Assembly (NCBI GenBank): GCA_015680685.1
Contig: MNCI01018336.1
Span: 2,711 to 65,856 of the forward strand
Length of the DNA stretch: 63,146 bases
Direction: 5' to 3'
Origin: Gnetum montanum
Taxonomy: Eukaryota; Streptophyta; Gnetopsida; Gnetales; Gnetaceae
This document shows, piece by piece, positions 37,362 to 47,603 of the stretch. Position 1 is the stretch's first letter. Every line of letters starts with the position of its first letter. The notes beneath the pieces were generated by a model. That model saw only the letters and a program-made list of their open reading frames with translations. It was not told where the DNA came from and made no database searches. The translations under genes and the position numbers were made by a program.

Positions 37362-38221
37362 TGATGAATCATGATTCATTGGGCCCTGATATCATACCCT
37401 TGATCTTGGATCTATGATATTGGGTACATGATATTGCAACCTAAGTAACGATATCGGGTACATGATATCATGACTCCTGTGTGGGCCTATAAATACACAT
37501 ATAGGCACACGGAGAAGAAAGTAAGTAAAGATAGGAAGGTTAGAGTAGTCTTTTAGTTTTCATTTTTAGTTCTTCTCAACCCTTTCTCCTAGTGCATGCC
37601 TATAGTATGATGATTGTAATTGTACAGCATCCTTTATTCGAGTGTGATGTACTTGGACACTCACATGACCGAAAATAAAGATCGAGATTACTTCATCATT
37701 GCAACATTCACTTAGTTTAATTATTTAATTGCTATTTTTATTTATCATTATTAAACGTGAAATGAGTATGACTTAATTATGAGCATCTATGTGTAACTAC
37801 TTAGTATCCTAGTAGCATACTTGGGTCATGCACTTGGTAATCCTAGTGATAGTCATGCACAAGGTCCAAGATGTGTATGGATGATTAAGGAATGGATGCT
37901 CATCACACTTAGGCTAACTTAGATTCTCTCTCCCTATCTTCTATAAGTTTAACTCTCTCTTTGCTTGCCTCCTAGCTTAATTAAAGATTACTTTCCATTA
38001 TCTCTAGAAGTAACATTAGTTTAGGAACACATCATACACTTCACTTTGGACTAAACCATATGTGACAAAGCAAATACTAGTCCAGGTAGAAAGACAGTGA
38101 ACTACGATCAACAAGTAACTATTTAAATACCACAACTAGCCTGTCTATGGAGTTTGACTAGATCATGCATGAAATGCTTGTATTCATATGGTTGAGTGTA
38201 TGGGTACCTTGCCACTCATCA
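37362..38221 (+). repeat. E1 3' LTR
   Basis: 860 bp, TGATGAATC...CATCA, homologous to 18570-19463. TATAAATA lies at 37489-37496. It has one fewer GATATC unit than the 5' LTR. It is preceded by TCGTGGGGGTA, a good polypurine tract. Confidence 0.85.
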
Positions 38222-38401
38222 TTTGGAAAGGGCAAAAGGCAAGATTTTGGGTAAGGGACTAAGACTAACTATGCAAACCCAAGTGCTCCTGCCTCTTATT
38301 TATAGGCAATGAGGTAGGCTGCGATATTGCATATGCAATATTATGTGAAAGGCTCTGATATGACGTACACAATAACATGGATGTGATATCATGACTCATC
38401 A
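38222..38401 (-). mobile_element. E0 5' LTR, first 180 bp (split from 17925-18569 by E1)
   Basis: Read on the minus strand from 38401 it begins TGATGAGTCATGATATCAC and contains GCCTATAAATAAGA (mirror of the box in plus-strand TTATTTATAGGC near 38298) and 'CTTAGTCCCTTACCCAAAA'. It matches the start of the E2 LTR and stops exactly at the E1 3' LTR. Together with 17925-18569 it makes a full LTR of about 820 bp. Its outer side abuts Ty1/copia pol sequence. Confidence 0.8.
38324..38341. promoter_or_regulatory. 18-bp perfect palindrome in E0 U3
   Basis: ATATTGCATATGCAATAT equals its own reverse complement. It lies in the U3 promoter part of the split E0 LTR, at the place where E3 has a 24-bp palindrome. 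Its role is unknown; it could be a dimeric factor site. Confidence 0.6.
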
Positions 38402-40898
38402 CACGTTATATTCTTCTAGAGTTTCATCTCATCTCTCATAGCCAACTCCTACTTAACACGATCTATCACCTACATTGCTTCATCAAAACATTCTACTTTC
38501 CTAGCATTAGTTAAAAGTAAATAATGTAACAAGGGAGAGTACTATCTCTAGGCTTTGGTATTCTAGGAAACCTTCTCAATTGAGGCTCTAATGTAACTAT
38601 TTCTTACTTAACTTCAGCTTCATCTTTAACTATCCTATTTTTAGGATTTTCTTAAATCCTTCCAACTACATTCCTCTCAGATATCTCTTCCAATTCAACC
38701 TTCTTACATTCCTTTTCCTACTTCCTTGCTCTATTAGATTCTAATTCAAACTTGTCCATGTACACCACATGTTCATTAAAAGTGACATCCCTATGCCTTA
38801 TAATTTTTCTATTTTGATCATCCTAAAAATGATAACCAAAATAATTAGAACTATAGCCAATAAAATAACATTTCTTGCCTTTAGGATCAAGTTTATCTCG
38901 GATATCAGAACCTAAGTGCACATATGATACACAGCTAAAAAATTTTAAATGTGAGAATTTACTACCTTTCATGACCATTCCTCCTCAGGTATTTTAAATT
39001 CCAATAGAACTGATGGTCCTTGATTTATGAGATAAGCTGCTATGTTGACTACATCTACCCAAAACATCTTTGGTAGTTTAGAAGATATCCACATGCTTCT
39101 AGCTCTTTCATTCAAGGTCCTATTCATTCTCTTAGTAACACCATTCTACTCTGGTGTTCCAAGAACCATCTTAATCATTTTGATCCCATTCTCAAAATAG
39201 AAAGCCTTGAACTCTAGACTAGCATACTCCCCTCCATTATCAAACCTTAAACACTTAACTTTCAAACCAGTTTGGTTCTCCACTTCTACCTTTCACCTTT
39301 TAAATGCAAGAAAACACATCAAATTTACTTTTAAGAAAATAAACCCATACCTTTCTAGTGGAATCATCAATGAATGTGACATAATAACATGAGCCACCAA
39401 GGGAAGTCACTCAAGTTGGTCCCCATACATCTGTATATACTAGTTTCAACTTCTCGATCTTTAATGTTCTTCTAGCTTTTGAAAAGTTGACTCTTTTCTA
39501 CTTCCCATAAACACATCCCTCATATAAACCAATATCAACAAACTTCAAGTCTAGCAATCTCCCTTGTGAGGCTAGCAACTTCATTCCCTTTTCACTAATG
39601 TGACCCAACCTTCGATGCCACAATGTTAACATTGATTTTGAATCAACCACTGGCACTGTGTCTTTTATTTATTATGTGGTGTACAATGCTTCAAACTTAT
39701 TTCCTCAAGCAACGATCAAATTTTCTTTAATTATTTTTCAAGATCCATCTCGAAATATTGTATTGTACCCTTTGTCATCTATATGACCCATAGAAATAAA
39801 GTTTTTTTTTAAACTTAGAACATGTCTAACATTATGTAACTTCAGTTGCTTCCTATGGGCAGTCTTTATATAAACATCATCCTTCTTCACAATGTTCCAT
39901 GGCTAATCATCTACAAGATAAACCTTTCCAAAATTCCTACAAACATACTTATTAAATAGTTCTTTAGAAGAAGTAGAATGAAACAATGCACCTAAATCAA
40001 GAATCCAAGATTCAATACCATTGTCAACACAACAAACTAGGGCATTAGCAATTTCTTTTGTAGCTATATTTGCTAAATCATCATGTTGATTTTTCTTTTC
40101 TTTCTTTGGTGTTGTGCACTATTTTTTGAGGTGACCTTTTTTATCACAATTCCAACAAGTGACATTCTTGTGACCCTTGGGTCAACTTCTTCCCTTGGAA
40201 TTTGGTCTTCCATGGCCTTGATTCTATCCTTGCTAAAGACTTCTACCTCTACCTTCATTACTCAAGGTAGAACCTAAAGATTCACCTAACTTCCTTCTGT
40301 GTATATCCTCATTGAGAATCAAATCTTAAACTCTGAAAAACTTCAATTTTTGATCTCTTGATGAACTACTAACTACAGTTACCATTGCAGACCAGCTATC
40401 AGGTAGCAATGATAACAAGATCAATGCTTTGATCTCATCATCAAAGTTGATTTCCACAAAACTCAACTGACTTGTGATCACATTGAACTCATTGATGTGA
40501 TCTATAATCAATGCACCTTTAGACATCCTCAAATTGAATAATCAATGCATTAGATTTACCTTGTTATAAGTGGATGGCTTCTTGTATATATTTGATAAGG
40601 CCTTCATCAAATCCTAAGTAGTCTTTTCATTGACAATATTGAATGCAATGTTTCATGATAATGTCAAATGAATCACCCCAATAGCATGGTAATCTAATAG
40701 TTCCCTATCCTCTTTGCTCATATGATTTGGCTTCTCCCCCAATAACAGTTCATGCAACTTCTTCTATTATAGATAATATTTGATCTACATCTTCCAGAAC
40801 TCAAAGTCCATCCCATTGAACTTGTCAATCCTAACTTTCATGTTCTCAAACACCATCACTTCCACTAATCCTTTACAAACCTCACTCTAATACCATTT
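38402..40898 (-). pseudogene. Ty1/copia gag-pol (gag, protease, integrase), truncated before RT
   Basis: On the minus strand, gag gives HINEFNVITSQLSFVEINFD and LILLSLLPDSWSAMV (UBN2-type copia Gag; near 40500-40390). A CCHC-like region lies near 40170. The protease start reads WILDLGALFHST (D-L-G for D-S/T-G). The pre-integrase region has LTLWHRRLGHISEKGMKLLA, and the integrase core has VYTDVWGPT and [20 protein letters not shown]. Further on come YFIGYSSNYFGY and WELAMRDEMK-like sequence, immediately upstream of where RT would start; E0 is inserted there. Stops are frequent. Order and motifs are typical of copia elements. Confidence 0.8.
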
Positions 40899-41268
40899 TG
40901 TTAGGAAAAAAATCAAGCCAAAAAAAAAAAAAAACAGAATAGGAAAAACAAGCACACACAAAACTTTTTTGGTTTAGCAAGATTGCCACTAATTCATGGC
41001 CACACTAGAGTTTCACTATATATTTTGCAAATTACAGTTATAAGAGAGTTTTAGAATGTTACATAAATATGAATTAAGAAACCATTCATAATTGAAATGA
41101 CTAACCCTTCAACTTCTATAATGATCAACCCTTCAACTTCTGTAATGGTTGACCCTTCAATTTTTGTAATGGTCAACCTTTCAAATTTTATAACAACCAA
41201 TCCTTCAACTTCTATAATGATAGAAAACTAGAAATAGAATTCAGATCAGTCACCACATGACCCCAACA
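40899..41268 (-). repeat. Ty1/copia 5' LTR with internal minisatellite
   Basis: 370 bp. On the minus strand it begins TGTTGGGGTCATG and ends TTCCTAACA, followed by AAATGGTATTAGAGTG, the initiator tRNA-Met type primer site (usual TGGTATCAGAGC). Bases 41098-41225 hold five variants of a 24-25 base unit (plus-strand 'aacccttcaacttctataatgatc'). No partner 3' LTR remains. Confidence 0.75.
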
Positions 41269-42570
41269 AGTGTTTTATACATAAGCATGCAATATTGATC
41301 ATTCATAAGTGAGCTCTAGAGTTTGATGTCTAATCCAAAGAATATTCTAAAGTTCTATGTCCTATCAACTGATATAATCTTCCATTAATTTTTCAGAAAG
41401 CTAAGAAAAAAATTGTTACTCTTCTTGTTCTTATTAAGCATATGGAGTTCATTTCTATAACTCTTAGTTTTCATAGAATTTTTTTTATTGAAATCAACAT
41501 TATTAATCCTGAAAAGGAATTAGTATTACAAGTAAGAGTAATGACATATTTAGCCAATTAAATATTATAAACTTTCTAATTCTTGTAACTTTTACTATCA
41601 TAAAGGACATTTGTCTAATGTTGGTCCTATTCTCCTCAAGAAACAAAATTCTGAAAAAAATGTGTTGATGTTGAAGATATAGAAAATTAATATAAAGCTA
41701 AAAATATGGATAAAATGTCAATTATAAAAGTGATCAAATTGCAATATAGAATCCAGAGAAGACAAAGGTTCCTATGTGTATTTTTACTAGTAGTAGAGAA
41801 AGCATTAAATAGGTCAGACATAATGCTTGTAACATAAAATTTTTCTTATTTGACAAGAATACTATTAACTTAAAGGTTAAAACTTGTGTTAACAAGCATG
41901 TTATAGTTGATGATAATGATTCTCAATAGAAGATCAATATCAAGCAACACAATCAAGATCTTCCACTGGTGGTATCACTTTCTTGCTTTAAAACAAATAT
42001 TAGTATTAAGCCATAATTCTTTATTTTGAATCCTTTTTTTATTTTCAGTTCAAGTATAGATGTTGAAAAGTGATGTAAATTTTGTTAAGATGCGGACCTT
42101 TCTCCTTAATAATAATTAATTTTCTTCACTTCTTTTTTCAACATATCAATTGTAAGGTTGTACACCTTAGTAGATAGTCCTAAAAGTGAAAAGTTTTTCT
42201 TTCTATATGTTTTTTTGTTGATATCTACTAAGTGTCAAGTTTGTGATATACTTTGAATTTTCTTTGCTCATTAGTATTATTTTTCAAGGATCAAACCAAC
42301 ACTCCCCCATCTCCCTCCTCTAACCTACCAATTAGTCCTAGCTATTTGCTGTTATAAGGATATAATGAGGTGTTTAGTCAATGGTAAGAGTCTTAGTTTA
42401 GTAATTCCAAGTCATAGGTTTGATTTGACTAGTCTGATAAATCCAAAGGATCTCAAGGGATGGAAATAAAAAATTTTAATTTCAAATCTACTAAAAAGCC
42501 TTCTTAGATAGTGTCATTAAATTGGAATGTTGGTTGTAATTTTTGTTGATAAAGAAAATTGAATAGCTAC
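41269..42570. other. AT-rich sequence; possible SINE-like piece near 42365-42430
   Basis: No protein family was recognised. Around 42365-42430, 'atgaggtgtttagtcaatggtaag' type bases resemble a tRNA-derived A-box area, with 'ggtttgattt' at B-box distance. A related piece is in the PME intron. The SINE reading is tentative. Confidence 0.3.
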
Positions 42571-42914
42571 AATAATGTAATTTTATTGATACAGCTCTTT
42601 TTTGTACCTTTAAATTAATAGTTTATAATTGTTGATATAACAGCTTTTAAAATCTGAATGTAAATTTTATTATCAAACTGTTAGTGAAGAAGGTATAGTA
42701 GTATCATTAGAAAAGAAGAAGATAATAAACTATTTTGATATNTAATAATGTAATTTTATTGATACAGCTATTTTTTGTACCTTTAAATTAATAGTTTATA
42801 ATTGTTGATATAACAGCTTTTAAAATCTGAATGTAAATTTTATTATCAAACTGTTAGTGAAGAAGGTATAGTAGTATCATTAGAAAAGAAGAAGATAATA
42901 AACTATTTTGATAT
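42571..42914. repeat. 171-bp direct duplication around an N base
   Basis: 42571-42741 and 42744-42914 are the same sequence with one difference found by eye (C at 42597, A at 42770). They are separated by the N at 42742 and one base. Exact flanking of an N suggests two contig ends that overlap but were not merged. Confidence 0.85.
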
Positions 42915-45900
42915 TTTAAAATATATACTTAGAATCCATAATTAAGTAAATGACATTTAGAGGTTTTTAGTTATTTATAGTTTCCTAAGAAAGTGCATCT
43001 ATTCAAAATCACATTGATGTTACTACTTGGATTATTTGAACCTTACAATATATTTTAAACCATTATTGTTGAGTTATGTTATCACTACAACTCTAGTTCT
43101 TTAGCCATTCTTTCATAGCTATATATAGAACAACAAAAGATATGATCCTTGATAATAACAAAAAATAACAAATTTTTTAATAGAAGTAAGATATTTTTCT
43201 TAATAGAGCAATTCAAGAAAGATTTTGTAGCAGTGGTAGCAAAGAAAGATTCTATAATGACAATGGCCAAGAAATAATAGGGTATGTTAGTAAGAGTGCT
43301 AATAAAGGATTTAATATTGAAACTTTTAAATCCATGAGACAAAAGTTATGATTCTACAACCACATGCAAGATGTCTTACTAAAAAGGTACTCACACCAAA
43401 ATGCATAACTTGAAAATTGTTAATGTTTCAAATTCTTTATTAAGTTCTTGTAAATGCTTAATTTATATATACATTTGTTATTGAGGCATAGATAGAATTT
43501 TATTATAAGCTTAATACCAACCGAGTATTAGGTCCTAATGTATGTTTCTTATCTTTTAAAAATAAAGGATAATAAATATCCCATTGTTGAAGCAAGATTA
43601 AATTTCAAACCTTGTGTATTGCCATTACAAGAAATTGTGAGATTAATGGCTTTTTAGTGAATCCATTCTTCTAGATCTAGGAATGGGGGTTTTAACACAT
43701 AGGCATGCACTTATCTTACTATTTTAGCCCAAGAGCATGTTATTCCTATTTCTACCTGAAGTAAAGCATTAAATAATCATGAAAAAGCCTTATGAGATAT
43801 TTGGTTATTTAGGTTCTAATCATAAGTTGTTGCCTACTTAATATGCAGCCTCAAACCAAAATCTTGAATCATTCCAATAATATTTTAATATGTTGATGAA
43901 ATACTAATTTTTCTTTAAAAATACATAAAGTTGCATAGAACTAAGGTATTTTGATAGGTTAGAGTTAAAAATTTCCATTTCAGTTTCATAAGTTATTTGC
44001 TATTAGTTGATTAACTTTTAGTATCCTCAAGTTATTATTTACCTAATTTTTCTATAGTAAAGACAATTTTCCTTAAAATGAAAGTATTTGCTGCAAGTTT
44101 TATGAACATTATAAAAACAAAGGAAGTCAGAGGTCAAAATAGGCCTCCAGAAGCCAACCCAGTAATAGCAAGTAGTCCATACTCGTTGGCGCAGCTCGGG
44201 GTAATTCTTGGTGGCTAATGAGTTTTGCCAACGGTTTTGGCTGCTGCCATGTCGGTCGCCACATGTCGGTTCTGCTAATGAGATCAAACCCTTGTTCCCA
44301 TGAATACTCATAAGGTTGGGTCGACCCCTGGCCTTTGTTCAGGTGTATGCGTCTTCCCTTATACTGTTGATTGAAAATAAAATAATACAGCCTACTGTTG
44401 TTCGAAGGACTTTTCTCGAGCGGTAAACCATGATTTGGACTGGTGGTACCAACATTCTTTAACAGTCTTGTTCTATAACAAGCAGGTTCAAATGTTAACT
44501 GGAATTAAGCCAAACTAGAACAGAGCTTTGCTTTCGGTAGCTTGATTAGAATTTACACAAAATAAGTAAGCAATGTAACGTATGAATGGTAAAACACCAT
44601 TCAAGTATAACGGTAACAGATTACTAACGGTAATAGATTACAGTAAAACAAAAACCCGTTGTCAAAGTCCGTGGATCAGAATACCCTGAGCTGAGCAGAA
44701 CCTGCAAGCAGGATTGGCTTTGAGGCATACGGCAAAATTATAGAATGATAATTATTACCGGGTGGCCTTGCCATTGCTGAGGTCACCTCAAGATTTGAGA
44801 ATGGAGAGAGGTTTTCTACTGTGCTGCAGTAAGGAAAAGAATACTTCACACAGACAAATCTATGCACCATTTTGGAAAAGATGATTGCGTGTGGGGATGC
44901 TTTGCCTTACATTCACCTTAACAAAGCTATATATTAAGGGCCCGGGCATTACTGTTACTGTATTCGGCGATGTATTGTTAGTTCTTCGTTGTCGTTATGC
45001 TTGGAAGGTGCTTCTTTCTGCCTTTTGGTAAGCATCGATCAAGAATGCAGATGACGCGCGAGTTTTGGAGTTTGAACTTTGAAAAAAATTTGAAAATATG
45101 TATCTAACAATTACATGGATGATGATAGAGGCTGGAACTGGAAGAGGGAGACATGCATACATGGTATGGTCTGCGTTAGATGTCAATTTTTAATACATAA
45201 AGTTGCATAGCAACTGACTACACACTGCATTCATGGGGGAAGAAACGAAAAACAAACACGTAGGGAATAGAATTTGTAAGCCATATACAATGAATCCAGA
45301 GGGTGTAGAAGTTAATAAAATCTACCTTAAACTCAAGCCAGTTCAATGAACAGAGATGCTTTATTAACTGCAAGGTACGTACCCTGCAGGTGCAGACGGG
45401 ATTATACTCAGCCTCAGGTAAGCTCTTGTCAACGTCAAAATTCGTTTGTATACTGACTTTATATGTATAGCTAAGCTTTGCTATTCAAGCTGTAACTTAC
45501 GCGGTCACCAGGCAAATTCATGTTCTCCCATGATTGAAGCTTTCCGGATACATTATTGTTGATGGGCCGTCAACATGGAGATGGCACATCGCTGTTTCAG
45601 TAGAAATTTCCATGCAACGTCCGCCATTCACGACTAGATTTTTCCTTCCTGTAATTTTCAGTTCAGACACTGAAATCCACTCAATGGGCAATCTAAAAAA
45701 TTTGTTAAAATAAACCTAAAAACCAAGAAAACCGAAATGTCTGGTTAGAATTTTTATTATCATTTGAAAATTGACCTAACAGAAGCAGAAATGTGACTTG
45801 ATTTCCCTCAGTCTGAGCTGCCATGCACTAAGGAAATTGTTTGGGTAGTGCAGACGGCACTTCAAGGAAGCATGAGGGTGACTTGCGTTGACGATTCGCC

Positions 45901-46933
45901 AAATAAAAAGCAGCACGACTTGTGGAATACGCAGTTTCTTAGGTTCCTATGTGCTGTACCTCATGAAATTTTCTTGACACGGTGTGAAAAGAAATGATCA
46001 CAGAGACATAGATGGAAACATCGTGTCGTAGGGAACAAGTTCTGTAAATCGTATTGGAACCTGAGAGCTCGTAATGTCTGGTCTGCTTTACATGACCCCA
46101 TCTTACCTTGCCTTACCTTTTACGGTGATTACTGTCGTTGCTCATCGATTTAATTTTAGAGATTGCATTGCACTTTGGCCAGATCATTTTGAAGTGGCTT
46201 CGGCAATTTACAATCGTAATTGGTACTTCAATTCATCTAGTTTTATCCTGACGGTTTAGGGAACTGAATAAACAATAATAATCAGGGATTCTGCCCATGG
46301 AGCTCTGCAAAATCGCCTCAAACCCTGAAAATGAAAAGCACTTCTCTTGCAGAGAACCACGTATCGGGAATTCGTAAACAAACCAAATAATTCACAAGGC
46401 AAGTCATTGGCCTGATGAAGGCGTTAGTCTTTAGTCCTGTTTGAAGGACGCGGAAACTTTACGCCACGAATACGTTCTCGCACATCATCGGATACCTAAA
46501 CGTACGCATCAAAAGAATCTGATTCGTGGAAGTGAGGAATCAAGCATTCTGATTCTGAACGTGTTTGGTATGTGTGCTTCAATAAAAAGTGGGGACGGGT
46601 TCGTAGCTGAAGACGTGATAGAAAAAACTTAAATATATTAGTTTTTTAAAAAAATTAAATCTCATATATCATAAAAAAAGCATTGCAGAACATAGAACAA
46701 GTACAATGTAAATCCAAAATATTGTTAATGCTTAAAAATTTCACAAAAGATTGCAATATCACCATTACACGGAAGCAAGAAAATTTGCAAAGGTATGGAG
46801 AGCATTGAATCCATTTCCTTACTCAAGAGCCATAATGCGCCTAAACATATAATTTTTACAACAACAAAAATGACAGCAATAAAATGAGAGCATTGTAAAA
46901 AAAGTCGAACAAGCATCCATCCCTCATCGTGTT
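42915..46933. other. Intergenic sequence, no supported gene
   Basis: Short open frames exist (for example 44039-44311 and 46441-46632) but none shows a domain, signal peptide or convincing exon context. A 19-base phrase 'aatacataaagttgcatag' occurs near 43919 and again near 45191. Base composition becomes less AT-rich after about 44000, towards the PME gene. Confidence 0.4.
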
Positions 46934-47077
46934 CATTACTCATGACCCATGACGATGACCCTGTTTTGTTTTTTTTCATTACTCATGACCCATGACGATG
47001 ACCCTGTTTTGTTTGACCCTGTTTTGTTTTTTTTCATTACTCATGACCCATGACGATGACCCTGTTTTGTTTTTCTA
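46934..47077. repeat. Three-copy tandem repeat upstream of the PME gene
   Basis: Units start at 46934, 46977 and 47035 with CATTACTCATGACCCATGAC followed by 'gatgaccctgttttgttt'. The first unit is 43 bp. The second is 58 bp because 15 bases (GACCCTGTTTTGTTT) are doubled within it. Copies are nearly identical, so the expansion is recent. Confidence 0.85.
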
Positions 47078-47247
47078 GCGGAGATACGAGAAAAAGAGCA
47101 AGAACCAGCAATGACCAATAAACACGCGTGAATGCGTGAGTCGTGGCGGAACCTTTGATATTCGTACTCCCTATTTTCTGTGGTCTGTGTCATGCCAATG
47201 CCATGAATCTTGATTGCTTGCTGGCCCTTAACAATGAAATGAAGTTT

Positions 47248-47358
47248 CTGGGAAGATTCAGAGCAGGAGAAGTCACGTATGATTTTAATGCACACTCAAT
47301 TCTGGGAAGATTCAGAGGAGGAGAAGACAAGAGAGGTATGATTTTAATGCACAATGCA
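47248..47358. repeat. Two-copy tandem duplication in the PME upstream region
   Basis: CTGGGAAGATTCAGAG starts at 47248 and again at 47302. Each copy is followed by GGAGAAG and then TATGATTTTAATGCACA. It lies about 250-350 bp before the PME start codon. A role in expression is possible but not shown. Confidence 0.75.
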
Positions 47359-47555
47359 GGCAATAATAATAAGAGGCAAGGCAAGGCCACCATTTCAATA
47401 ATGTATATGTACAGATTCAGACAAAATTTTATTAGAAATTATGAAATACGTACCCATTGCGGATTTATTGCGCTTCTGTACGCGCTGCCGAATCGCGAAT
47501 CTCCGACAAACCGATGATGCTTCCTACTTCCGTTCCCCCCCAACAAACACCACTG

Positions 47556-47562
47556 TATAAGA
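47556..47562 (+). promoter_or_regulatory. Candidate TATA box of the PME gene
   Basis: TATAAGA lies 42 bp before the start codon at 47604, which would leave a very short 5' leader. The placement is plausible but not decisive. Confidence 0.4.
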
Positions 47563-47603
47563 ATACACGACATTGTGTTCCCAAAAACGCACAGATCACA
47601 GAA

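Larger units (their letters stand above)
18570..38221 (+). mobile_element. E1: gypsy-type LTR element, interrupted by E2
   Basis: The two LTRs (18570-19463 and 37362-38221) are clearly related and in the same direction. They begin TGATGA and end CATCA. Flanking bases TCTAG (18565-18569) and TTTGG (38222-38226) are each one change from TCTGG, the base run expected in the split E0 LTR, so they are a decayed 5-bp target duplication. Inside are gag (19606-21598), a probable solo LTR, a small LTR-like piece and a coiled-coil ORF broken by E2. No RT, RNase H or integrase was found in E1-specific sequence, so it was probably non-autonomous. Confidence 0.75.

Noticed and set aside
46074-46632. Short ORFs upstream of PME as extra exons
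   Set aside because: The PME protein is complete with its signal peptide from 47604; no splice link or homology is needed.
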